Shown: positions 53,501 to 64,000 of the stretch, piece by piece
How positions within the stretch are numbered: the stretch's first letter is position 1
Layout of the letters: every line of letters starts with the position of its first letter
Source: Strix aluco
Taxonomy: Eukaryota > Chordata > Aves > Strigiformes > Strigidae
Assembly: GCF_031877795.1 (NCBI RefSeq)
Contig: NC_133954.1
Coordinates: forward strand, 8,523,256-8,587,255
Reading direction: 5' to 3'
Length of the DNA stretch: 64,000 bases
The notes under the pieces: model-generated
What the model saw: only the letters and a program-made list of their open reading frames with translations
Databases searched by the model: none
What the model was told of the DNA's origin: nothing
Translations under genes and position numbers: made by a program

Positions 53501-55842
53501 TCTCTGCACCTCGCACAGAGGGGGGGTCAGGGCCACCGCGGCCAGCTCGGGTTGTGTCACCTCCCCTGGTGAGGGTGGCACTGGGGACCCTGGGGGCCGT
53601 TGCTGTGTCCCACCGGCAGCACCTCCTCTGCCCTGGGCTGCTGGCTGGCCCGTGGGAGGGTCATGGGTAAGACGTGACCGTGTGTCTTCTTGTGGGGGGA
53701 CACCACAAGAGGGGCCCCCAGGAGCGGCACTGCCAGGGAGCAGCGTGGCCAGTGGGCACAGCCGGGGGAGGTCACGGCTCCTTCCCATGGACCGGCCACC
53801 GGGAAGGGCTGGAGGTTGGTCGGGTCGGTCCTCGGTGCCAGACCCGGCTGGAAGAGAAGTTTCCTGGAAAGTCTCTCTGGAGAGAGGCCACGGCGGAGCC
53901 GGCCGGGGTGGCAAGTCCTGCCGCAGCCGGGCAGGGTCAGGGCAACCGTCCAGCGCGTCCCGGCGGGACCCGGAGCTGCCCTGGAGCTGCTCCGCTCCAC
54001 CGCGGGCGGGAGGGGGGGCTGGGGACAGAGGGACCTGCCGCGGGGCCTGGGGGTGCTGAGCGTGGGTGGAGGGTGGCCGGAGACGGGGTGCGGGTGTCCG
54101 GCTGTGCCCTCACGGGGAGGAAACATCCCGTCACTCACATCCGACTGCTCCCTCCAGCTGCTGGGATGGTTCCCGAGGCTGGGACAAGGGGACAGTGGTG
54201 GTGGCAGCACTCCCATGGGTCCCCCTCAGGCGCTGGCACCTTTACATTTCCAGGGCGCAAGATCCCCCCATCCCACCCCCCCCGTTTCTGAGGGTGCTGT
54301 ACCCCAGGGTGGCTGTTTCAGCACCCTGGGATGGCCGATTGTACCGTCCGCCTGTGACTGTGAGTCGGCGACTGTGCGTGAAGCGTGCGGAGGGCGAGTG
54401 GCACTGGGGAGCCACCAGCCAGGCGGGATGTGCCCGTGAGCAGGATCAGGCCCTTCGGCCTCTCCCCAGCCCCGAGTTCCTGGCGGTTCCATGGCGGTGG
54501 CCGACGACTGGGTCATTTATTTTTTTTCTGGTGGTGCTGAGGTTTCTCCAGGCGCCCGGAGGAAGTCGTTGTTGACACAGACTTTCTTAATTGTGTCACG
54601 AAAAACTTGCGCTCGGCGCCTGGGTCTGTGCCGCGTGGCAGGGGCTGGCATGCCCGGGGCGTGCGGGGCAGCGCGGGCAGAGCTTGGGTGCGGGCAGGGA
54701 AATGGCTGCTCAGGAGGGGGGTCGGTGAGTGGGTGGGGGCTGGCACCGATCCTGGCTGCGGGGGCATCGCGTGGCTGTGCCGGAGCCCTCGGCACGAGCT
54801 CAGGCCGCACCGTGTGTCCGGCGCCGGCCCGGCACAAGCGGGAGGTTGTGCGGCCCCGACACCCTCCCTGCACCCTGGGGTGCTCTGCAGATTTAGGCCT
54901 GCCCCCCGCCCAGTACCCCCCCACGGAGCCCTGTCCCCGCTGGGGACTGGGGACCCGCCAGCAGCAGAGGAGCCATCTCAGGGTGCTGCGGTGGGAGATG
55001 GGGAGACCATCGCGCTGCGCCCTGCCCTGAGCCCCCCCCTGGGGGTTCAGCCCCACCGTGGGTTCAGTCCCGTTGGTGCTTGGCTGAGCCCCGGCTCCGG
55101 CCCCGCCGCTGCTCTCCGGGTCCTCCCCATCCCGTGTCCGTGTGTCCCCGTGGGCCGTGGCTGTCATTCCTCCCTGGTTTCCTGCGCTTCCTCCTCCCGC
55201 TTTCCCGTCACATGCGGCTCCGTTTCCCCTCCGGTGTTGCCCCCCACCACCCCGGGGCCACCACTGCCACATGCCACGTGCCTCAGCCGAGCCCGCGGTG
55301 ACTCAGGGCTCGTCTCACGGTGGCGCGGCCGCCTGCCGCCACCGAAGCACCTTTGAGGTGCCGTTTGCACCCCGAGACTGGGGTGTGGGAGTTAATTTAC
55401 TCGGTGGCTGCTTAATGACGGCTCCGGGATGCTCCTCTGCGGGCCAAGTGGCCTGAGCCGGGCTGGGCCCCGTCCTGCTGTCCCTGTCCCTCTGTCCGCC
55501 AGGCGAGGCTCCGTCCGTCTGTCCTGCTGCTTCCCGTCTTCGCCGTTTCCTTTCCCCGTGGGTCTGTGTCAGCCTTTGTCCCTCCGTCAGCCCCAACCCG
55601 GGTGTTTCCGTCCCCGTGTCTGCCTGTGCCAGTCCCCGTCAGTCCTGTCCCCCCGTCCTGGCGTTTCCTGTCCGTGTGTCCTTCCGTGCTCCTCCCGCCA
55701 CATCGCCTGGCTTCAGCCTCGCCCTGACGCTCCCCGTCCGGCTGTCCCTGTCCCGCTGTCCTGCCATCGCTCTGTGCCTGTCCTGGGCCACGTCCCTCTG
55801 TCCTGGCTTATCCTGTCCCTGGGTGTCCCTGTCCCTGGGTGT

Positions 55843-56215
55843 CCCCTGTCCATCCCTGTCCCCATCCCTGAATGTCCCTTGCTTGGTCCTAGTCCTGGGG
55901 TGTCCCCTGTCCATCCCGGGGTGTCCCTTGCCTGGTCCCTGTTCCGGTGTGTCCCCTGTCCATCCCGGGGTGTCCCTTGCCAGGGCCCAGTCCCGGTGTG
56001 TCCCCTGTCCATCCCGGGGTGTCCCTTGCCTGGTCCCGGTCCCGGAATGTCCCCTGTCCATCCCGGGGTGTCCCTTGCCGGGTCCCGGTCCCGGGGTGTC
56101 CCCTCTTCATCCCTGTCCCCATCCCTGGGTGTCTCTTGCTCGGTCCCGGGGTGTCCCCTGTCCATCCCGGTGTATCCCCTACCCGTCCCGGTCCCCGGTT
56201 GTCCCCGTCTGTCCC
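55843..56215 (+). repeat. 49-bp minisatellite upstream of ARHGAP23
   Basis: The block TGTCCCCTGTCCATCCCGGG recurs at 55901, 55950, 55999, 56048 and (variant) 56097, giving exactly 49-base spacing; degenerate units flank it. It lies 370-730 bases before the ARHGAP23 ATG. Confidence 0.95.
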
Positions 56216-56580
56216 CGCTGGGGTCCCCGTCCCGCTGCTCCACCGCTGCCGGTTCCAGTTCCGCTGTCCCGGGGCCGGTGCCCGCGGTCCCTCCCGCCGG
56301 GGCGGGCCGTGCCGAGCCGCGCCCCGCCCGCTCCCGCCCGTCGCCGCGGGCGCCCGGAGGAGGCGGAGCCGCAACCGGGGCCGGGGCCGCCGCCGGCCCA
56401 GCCCGAACCGAGCCGTGCCGAGCCGAGCCCAGCCGGACCGGATCGTGCGGGGCCGGGCCGGGCCGAACGGGACCGGACCGTGCCTTACAGGGCTGAGCCG
56501 AGCTAAGCCGAGCTGAGCTGAGCCGAGCCTTGCCAAACCGGGCCGGACCGAGCCGAGCCGAGCCCGGCCGCCGCGCCCCG
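56216..56580 (+). promoter_or_regulatory. ARHGAP23: ARHGAP23 promoter/5' UTR CpG island
   Basis: CpG-dense DNA with no TATA box runs into the ATG. From about 56403 to 56570 it consists of degenerate GAGCC/GACCG pentamers (GAGCCGAGCC-type), probably transcribed as 5' UTR. The transcription start is not determined. Confidence 0.6.
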
Positions 56581-56631
56581 ATGAATGGGATCGCCTTCTG
56601 CCTGGTCGGGATCCCACCGCCCGCCCCCGCG
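56581..56631 (+). CDS. ARHGAP23: ARHGAP23 first coding exon (partial gene)
   Basis: The ATG opens MNGIAFCLVGIPPPAPA and is followed by GTGAGC at 56632. Human ARHGAP23 begins MNGVAFCLVGIPP, so 12 of the first 13 residues match, and the gene follows SOCS7 in human too. The protein is a large Rho GTPase-activating protein with PDZ, PH and RhoGAP domains; all of those are encoded beyond the window. The exon holds 17 complete codons (phase 0). Confidence 0.88.
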
Positions 56632-57439
56632 GTGAGCGGCACTGGGTGATACTGGGTGAACTGGGGAGGTGGTGGGCTGGGGGAGGAAGTAAGGACTGGG
56701 GGGAACTGGGAGATATTGGGGGAGCAGGGACTGGAACCGGTACTGATGGACGGGGACAGACGGGGGACGCCGGGGGAGCGGGGTGGGTGGGGGACACCCG
56801 TGGCGTCGTGGCGGGGCCGAGGCGCCTGGATCCGGCCTCGGGGTTGTAGGCGAGACCCTGGACTTGGGCTTCCCCTTCCCCGGGACGAGACCCACAAACA
56901 CCCACACGTGTTTCCTTGGAAATTCCCGGCTGGTGGGTCCGGCCGCTCCATCCTCACCAGCTCCGTCCCCGCCAGCTTTCGGCACTGGGCAGGCAGCAAC
57001 CCCCCTCCTCAACATGCCCGTAGCCCCTCGAGGTCATGTCCTGCCCCTACGTCAGGCTCCCCCAGCTCCGAGCAGCCCCCCCCGGCCTCGAAGCAGAGCT
57101 GGTATTTGCTGACCCACGCTCCTCCCGTGGCGCGGGCATCGGCATCGCCCGGCTGGACCGGAGGGCGCCGGGGCGATACCCGTTTCCCCTGGGAGCAACG
57201 CGGTGCCAAGGAAAACCAGCCCAGCCGCCAACTAAAACCCCCATTTCCTGCCCGTTTTGTGCCAAATCCTGGCGAAGGCGTGGGGTGGGGATGGGGACGG
57301 TGCTGGGTGACGCGGGGCCGGGGTCGGGTGGCGGGGGGCAGGCTGGGGGGAGCGCCCGGGCGGGGATACGGGTCGCGGTGTCGGACTGGCACAACGCCTG
57401 CGAATTTGGGCAGAGGTTGCACGTCCTCTCCCAGAGCTG

Positions 57440-57610
57440 AATTCGGCCTCTGTTCCTCAGTTCCTGGTTATTTGAACTTGGCTTCCCCGGCCCGGCGATG
57501 GGGCTAATAACCAACCTCAAAGGATTAATTGGAGTGTGCGAAATGGTTCAGATATGAGGAGTGCTGCTCCTTGCAGCGGCTGAGCATTAATCATGGTTTC
57601 TCTTCAGATT
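57440..57610. promoter_or_regulatory. AT-rich island with homeobox-type motifs
   Basis: The segment holds GGCTAATAACC, GGATTAATTGG and GCATTAATCATGG in about 130 bases, within intron DNA that otherwise has few TAAT cores. It is a candidate enhancer only. Confidence 0.3.
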
Positions 57611-60600
57611 CCTCCCTGCTTACTCCGTACCGCTGAGCGCTGGGGTTTGGATTTTCGGGGCGGGGGGGGGGTGGTGGTGGGGGGGGTGTGTGTGTGTGTC
57701 CAAGTCTCTTGAAATCTGCTCTTCTGTCACATTTTGGGGTGAAACGTGCCCTCCAGGAGGGCAGCATGTGGAGTGTGGGGGCTTTGCTCAGTGCTCACCT
57801 CCGCCCCCCCGCTCGCTGGGTGATTTTTGGGGGGGAATTACTCAACCACCGCTGCCTCCCCCTGCGTGGCCGTGGGGGACGGTGGTGAGGAAGGCGCTTT
57901 GCAATCCTCCAGTGAGGATTTTTGTGCTGCGTAAGCAGAAATCCAGCCCAACGGCCACCCCCGGGGCTGCGTGGCAGGGGCTGCGCCCCACCGTCCCCAA
58001 GCCTTCGGCCGGCGGCTGCTGCCCTCGTCCCCGCGTGGCCACAGCTTGGCAAATTGAATTTCTTAACGCCTTTTATTTTTTTTTTTTTTTTTTTCCCCTT
58101 TCTTTCTGAACCCTGAACTTGAAAGACAGGAAAAGCCTGTGCTCGGGGCTGCTGCTGCAATCCTGCCTTGCAAGCGCGAAACCTGGCACCGGCGCCGGGC
58201 CGGGGCACGCGGCGTGATGCCATACCGGGGTCTGGGTGGCCACCTCGGGGTTTTCGGAGCCACAGAGCCCCGGCCACACAGAGGGCTCCGACCTCGCCGT
58301 TGCTGCGTTTTTTTTAACCTTGACGTGTATCACGCGCTGGGCCCAGCCGGCAGCTCTGGCACCCGTCTCTCGCACCGCGGGGGTACTGGACCCCCCCCGG
58401 GGCTGGCAGCGCTGCCTGGGCACCGTCATCGGCAGCGTCAAATGCCAAGGAGCCACCGCTGGGTGTTATTTAGGCCTTGGGGACTGTGGTCTCTGGGGGT
58501 TTGACGTTGCAGGTCTGGCAGGAGGGACATCTGGTTTGGGGTCGGAGCGTGGGGGCTGGCTCGTGTGCCCCCCGCGGGGCGTGGGTGCTGCTGGGGTGCA
58601 GGTGGGTGCTGCATGACCAGGTGCTGGGAGTGTTCGGAGCGAGCGGCCGCGGCTTCTCCCTCGTTTGTGCGGAGCCACTCACTGGGAGAAAACACGGAGG
58701 GATGGGGGGGTCATCCTGGGAAGCTGCCGAGCCCTGGGGATGGTCTTTTATTCTCATTAAAGGGGGGGAAAAAAAAAAAAGATTAGGTTTCAAGTCGGTG
58801 CTGTCCCATTAATAAACCAAGTTTGTCTTCAGCAGGCAGCAAGACCTGATTTAAAAAGGAATGGAGATAGATGACCTATTTTAAGCTCTCAAGTTGGAAA
58901 ATATCGACCTGGCTGCCTCTAGGCCACGAGCGGCGGGGCCGGCTGCGCGAGCTGTGCCATGCCGTGCCGCCTGCTCCCAAAACCCGTCCGGCTTTCCCCA
59001 AGCCGGCCTGGCTCGGGATGCCCCAGGTTGCAAACCAGGGTGGCTGCTTTAAACCTGCCACCGACCTCCTGGCCACAGCCCAGACGTCTCCAGCACTGGC
59101 TCAGAGCACCTGAAGCGGCTGACTCCTTTTTCAGTGGCTGCTTATCCCCAGGATTTCATTAAGTCTCCCCTAATTGCCTTCTCGGGCGAGCACACCTCCG
59201 CCGACGCGGCTGCGTGTTGCAAGACCCGCGGCGGTGTGGCCCAGCAGGTCGGGGCTGCCGCTGTGGTGGGGATCGGCTGCGTGCCCGGCGGGTTCCATCT
59301 CCGCCGTGCGAAGCCCCGGGGGTCCCCAGCCCCTGGAGAACGTGGATTTCCCAAGAGGGGGAGGATACTGGGATTGGGGGGGGTGTCTGTCCCGCTCCCC
59401 AGCTGTGCTGGGAAAATGGGAGCTGGAGAGCAAAGCTGGAGCTGGACCAGGGAAGAGGGGGGTCGTGAAGTGGCTGAAGTGAAACGCTGGTGATGGTGGG
59501 GACCGATCCTGTTCTCGCCCCAGGGTGGGGCCCAGCGGGGTCCCCTGGGCTGTGCCTACAAGAGCTTTGCTTGAGACCCCAATGTGGCAGGAAGGAGCCA
59601 GGGCTGCGGTGAGCCATGGCCAGCCCGGGGTAGCAGGGAGGCTCCTGCCGTAATCCCTGAGCCCAGCTGCTGGCGCAGCCCTTGGGGGGCTGGGGTCCCC
59701 CCCTCCTCAACAGGCAGGTCCTGGGGCTCTGCGGGCCCCCCCTGCCCTGCCACCCGTGGGGCAGGATGGGCTGTGCCGTAAAACAGCACCCCTGGGGCAG
59801 CACCCCCAGACTTGCCGCTGCGCACCCCGGGGTTGCCATTCCCCACCCCCCCCCCAGTGACAACAGTGGGTCCCTTGATGGGGCCGAGCGCGTGGGGCAG
59901 CCCCGGGGCGGGTGGGACGGGGCCCAGTGGCTCCGGGGGACAATCGTGCCATTGTGGCACATAGTGGGCTCTTTTTGTGCCGTGCGAGGCGGGGGGCCGG
60001 GCCACGGTGCCAGCGCTTTCGGGGTGAAGCGTGGTCCCCGCTGGGGCTGGCGGTGACTGGTGTGGCACCAGTGGCGGGATGCTGATGTCCTGGGGGTGTG
60101 TGGGGGGACAGCGGTGGGGTGGGGAGGTGCTGGAGGGGAGCCTGGCCTGGCCGTTTGGCTGCTGGATGCGTGTGGGCTGCGGAAGAATGTTGTGCTGCTC
60201 CTAATCGCAGGAAAACGCTGCCGGGTGTCGGTGCCGGGGAGCACGGCTGTCCCCAAAGCCACGTGCCCAAAGCTCCTCCGTGTCCCCAAAGCTCCTCCTG
60301 TCCTTGCTGTGGCCAGAGGGAGGCTCAGGACCCCGCTCGGCTCTTTATTTTCCCCATCCAGCGAGGGATGCAGGATTTGGCACTTCTCCTGTGCATCCCC
60401 CCAGCCGAGCATCTCCCACCCCTGTGCTCCCTCCCCAGCCCTGTGTCCACAGGCAGCACCCCAAGGAGGTGCAAGGGGGTCCCCAACGTGTGCGAGGGGT
60501 GCACGGCCACTGCCCCCAGCCCGGGCCCCCAGCCTTGAGCGGGGCAGAGGCTGGAAGGAGCAGGCAGCCTTCCCCTGACCTCCCCGGGTAGGATTTTTCC

Positions 60601-62986
60601 GCCACGGAGAAGTGGGAGCAGAGCGCAAGGTGCCTCTCGGAGCCGCCGGAGGAAATGGCTCATTGTTAGCCCTGCTGAAAAAAAAGAGACCCAAAAAATT
60701 GGAATAATGAGGCCAGCTTCTATTTGAGGGTTTCCATGGGAAAAACAGGAAACGGAATCCTGTTACTTTTCTAGGGCTTGCTGCCGATAACGCCGTTTTT
60801 AGGACAGGGCAGAGAATGAGGAGGAGGAGCTGGGGATGAAGGCAGCCCTGGCCGCGAGCTCTCTCAGTCCCATTTCCCCGTGAGTTGGGAGATAAAACTC
60901 CTCCTCACTGTCGCTCTGGCTCGGTGTTCCCCAGCCTCTCCGGTGCGGGGCCATCGGGTAGGTCCCCGCGCTGAGCTCGGACCTGGCGCGGCTCCAGTGC
61001 GTGTCCCCCACCCTTGTCCCCACCTTGGAGCCACTTTCTCCACTGGCACCATGTGTTAAGGACGAGCTGTGAGGGCGTGGAGGGGGCTGGCACAGGGGAT
61101 GCCCTGGGGAAGAGGCTGTGGGGGAAGAGGCCGCGGGGCTTTGCTGCAGGACGGTGGCACCGTTGGTGCCGTGGGGAGCTGCTGTATTAGGAGGGGTTAC
61201 GGTGTCCCCAAAACCACCTCTGCCCCGGGATGTGACCCCGGGAAGCCGTGAGCATCCCCCAGCCTGGTGGGTCTGTCCCTCGCAGGTGGGCAGAGCGTGG
61301 CACCGGGCGTTCAGGAGGCCAAGCCACAGCCGCATCCTGCCCCAGCATCGTGACGTGTGGCCGCGAGCAGAGGTGGCCCATGGGCTGGCTCCACACGTAC
61401 GCGCTTGCATCGATGCGGTGGCATCAGCCGGTGTCGGGGCCACCGGTACGGCTGCGAGCGGGGCCAATCCTGCCCCGGGAACTCGACCAGGGATGCCAGA
61501 GAGCCACGGTGGGCACGGGGGCTGGCAGCCTGGTGAGGAGAGGCCAGGAAAGGGGACAAGGCTCTCTGGCCACATTCCCAAATTTCTCTCGCTGTGGCAC
61601 CCCTGGGCTGGGCGAACCGGAGCCCTCCAGAGCTGCCGCTTTGGGACATGGCAGGAACGAGAACCCCGCGGAGCCGGGGCCAGTGTCCCTGGTGCGGAGG
61701 CTGCCCAGAGGGAGCTCAGTTTGGTCCCGCCGCCGCCGGGAGGGGACGGAGCCAAGGGGGGACCCGGCGTGGGCTGATCGACGGGGCTGCGAAGGAGACG
61801 CTGTCAAGATAAAAGTTTGTGTTGGGAAGGAACAAGGCGATTTCCTTCCCCACGTTAACACCCAAACCGGGGCGGGAGGAATGGCCTCCTTGCCACGCCA
61901 CTTCTCTTTGGCACTTGGCTCGGTGTCACCCGGGCAGCGTCACCTCCCTCCCGGCGGCTTCAGATGGTGGGGATGCAGGAGGGGGTCCCCAGCTGGGCAC
62001 GTGGCTCTGGCATGGGGTGGGATTTGGGGTCAAGCCGTGCCCTTGGCAGCGCCCATTCAGCCGCTCGGTGCTGCCAGCCCAGCATCTCCCCCAGGACCCC
62101 TGGACTGGCTGTGAGGATGGGGAGCCCCACGCTCGAGCTGGGAGTCCCGGCGATCATCTCCGGTTCTCCCATGAGGTCCGTGGGGTTTGCCCAGGCCCTG
62201 CGGTGCTGCCAGCGCCTCGGTGGGTGCCTGGGTGCTGGCCGGCAGCCGGGCGGTTGTGGAGCTGGTGGGAAAAGAGGACAACGTCTGCTCGGCAACTTAG
62301 TGGGTGCCGGAAGCCATCTGGGGGGGTTCCTGCTCTGCATCCACCCCAAAAAATCCCTGCCCAGGGCTGGGATGTGGCACGGGGGCTGCTGGCAGCCTTG
62401 GGGGGTACTGGGAGGCGTCTCTCCCAGTTTCTCTCCATCACTGAGGTGTTGCTGCCTCCTCTTCCCACACTGGTGGGATGTGCATCCGCTCGCCAGCTCC
62501 CTGGGATGCAGCCGGGCTGGGGTGGGGGTGTCCGGGGGGCTCAGGGGAGCGTGCGCCGGCTCCATGCAAGCAAGCGAGCACACCCCAAATCCTCGCTGAG
62601 CTGCAAAGCTCCTCAGCCCTCGTTTGGGTTAAAGAGAATTAAAATGCTTTCTCCTGCGATGCAGTAATCCCGGAGGCTGGGGCACAGCCCGGGGGGGGGG
62701 CTGCTCCTGGCGTGGTCACCTGGGTCCAGCCCCCCGCCCCCAGTTCTCCTGCCACCACGTCCCCTGGGCCAGGTCCCACTGCAGGAGCATCCCCACCTTT
62801 CCTGGGGTGCACGGGTGGGTGCAGGCAGCCCCTGCCTGCAGGGGAGTGTCGGTCTCTGCTCCCTGTCGGGGGGTGCTGCCTCCCCAAATGCTGCCTGAGC
62901 CAGCCCAGACCGAGGGGTGCGGGTGGGACACCCGTCCCCCCTTCCCCACCGGGACCCTCCGCAGGTGGGAGCAGGCGACGGCTTTG

Positions 62987-62996
62987 CCATATAAGG
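62987..62996 (+). promoter_or_regulatory. Perfect CArG box
   Basis: CCATATAAGG fits CC(A/T)6GG, the serum response factor site, inside an AT-rich island in ARHGAP23 intron 1. ARHGAP23 acts on Rho GTPases, whose actin signalling feeds SRF, so regulation is conceivable but untested. Confidence 0.35.
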
Positions 62997-64000
62997 GCTG
63001 GAAATCGGTTATTGTCTCAACATGGCTTTCTCCTCCCCGAAAATCCTATTAAAACCTCATTTTTCTGACCCTAATCTCAGCTCGCCGTTCGGGAAGGATT
63101 AGCGTTTGCCCCCCTCCCGGCCTTGCGCGCTGCCGGCTCCGTGCCGGAGAAACCTTCCCTGTGCCGGAGGAGGGAGGTTGGGGCTGAGCCCAGCACGCCG
63201 TGGTGGCGGCAGGACGGGCAGCTGCCTGTCCCTCTGTCCTCTGTTCCTGCCCGAAGCGTGACGTTATCCTCGCTGCGTGCCAGGGGTTTGCAATGGCCCC
63301 GCTGGCAGGGACCCACAGCTGCAGCTGGTGGGGCCAGGACGTGGTGTGGGGTGTGCGTGGGGGGGTGACCCCTCCAGCCAGGACCACCTTAGGGGTGTCA
63401 CCAGGGTCCGAGCAGGGTGGGAGAACTCGGGGAGCAGCAGCTGTGGGGCAGGGGGGTGACATCGGTGCAAAATACGGGGACCCCCCCCAGCACCGGGGTG
63501 CTCGCTGCTGCCAGGGCAGGGGAGGGCCGAGGCGAGCAGGGGGTTTTGGGGGTTTTTTCTCCTTTGTGCCTCAGTTTCCCCTCAGTTGGGCTGGGGGTGC
63601 AGGCAGGGGGGCGATGCCGGCAGAGGGCCCTGCAGCCCACCGGCAGCGTGGGCTGTCCCCCACGCGTCCCCCACGCCTGCGCGGCGGCGATGCATGCCGG
63701 GACCGCGCGGCCTTCCCCCTTGCTCCTGTTTGGCTGCGTATTTAGGACACTCCTGTGCAAAAACACAAGTATTTTGGAAGGCGTCCAGGCGCGCTCGCAT
63801 TCCGCGGGGTGGAATCTGCCCCCGCGAACGCTGCCTGACCTTTCCCGCTTTGGGCTGCGGGAACAATCCTGGGGCCCGTCCTCCCCTCGACACCCCGCCG
63901 GGGGCATTGGGGACCCCTTCTCCAGCTGGCCCCTGCACCCCCAGGCTGCTGGGGGGGGGGCAGCTCCTGCCTGTTTGCTCAGTGCTGCCAGGAAAGGTGT

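Larger units (their letters stand above)
47690..56215. other. SOCS7-ARHGAP23 intergenic region
   Basis: It has no conserved coding exon. It holds runs of C and G, the microsatellite block at 49515-50120, a CpG-dense segment at about 50230-50560 and a 20-bp duplication near 52215-52260. The many long frames here are products of high GC and low stop-codon density. Confidence 0.65.
56632..64000 (+). other. ARHGAP23: ARHGAP23 intron 1, to window end
   Basis: I found no second exon: nothing encodes the PDZ-start sequence expected next. The intron is GC-rich with four AT-rich islands (about 57440-57610, 58795-58925, 60655-60800 and 62975-63080), a poly-T run at 58075-58094 and G-rich tracts near 57660-57690. 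Confidence 0.75.

Noticed and set aside
55429-56506. Long proline- and cysteine-rich frames upstream of ARHGAP23
   Set aside because: They cross the 49-bp minisatellite and CpG island; 49 is not a multiple of 3, so all three frames show similar repeats.

Overview
This is vertebrate nuclear DNA, almost certainly from a bird. The genes are spliced with GT-AG introns, there are several 3' ends of the avian CR1 LINE, and GC content and CpG density are high with compact introns, as on an avian microchromosome. The gene order MRPL45 (+), GPR179 (-), SOCS7 (+), ARHGAP23 (+) matches the order I recall for human 17q12. The species cannot be fixed from the sequence alone.

Layout. 1-328: CR1 tail, probably in MRPL45 intron 1. 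507-3746: MRPL45, seven in-frame coding exons; the first coding exon lies off the left edge. 3747-7195: the convergent MRPL45 and GPR179 3' sides. 7196-21417: GPR179 on the minus strand, complete, eleven coding exons and a predicted 3337 residues. Its last exon (7196-15175) holds a homogenised array of CPWE-motif repeats at about 7963-11757. 21418-22933: divergent region between GPR179 and SOCS7, with a 15-bp minisatellite and a CpG island. 22934-41914: SOCS7, complete, nine coding exons and 622 residues. 41915 to about 47630: probable long SOCS7 3' UTR. 47.7-56.2 kb: intergenic or upstream DNA rich in simple repeats. 56581-56631: first coding exon of ARHGAP23, followed by intron 1 to the window end.

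The genes are neighbours by ancient synteny and do not form a pathway. MRPL45 is a mitochondrial ribosomal protein. GPR179 is the retinal ON-bipolar orphan receptor. SOCS7 is a Cullin-5 substrate adaptor. ARHGAP23 is a Rho GTPase-activating protein. Exon joins were checked by hand for reading phase; in-window coding totals are 846 nt (MRPL45), 10014 nt (GPR179) and 1869 nt (SOCS7), all divisible by three.

The most notable signals are the GPR179 array (11 copies of a core, every spacing a multiple of 3), a non-canonical GC-AG intron in GPR179, a four-codon upstream ORF two bases before the SOCS7 start, and several AT-rich islands in the ARHGAP23 intron that look like candidate enhancers. I found no sign of a bacterial-type system, CRISPR array or viral gene.
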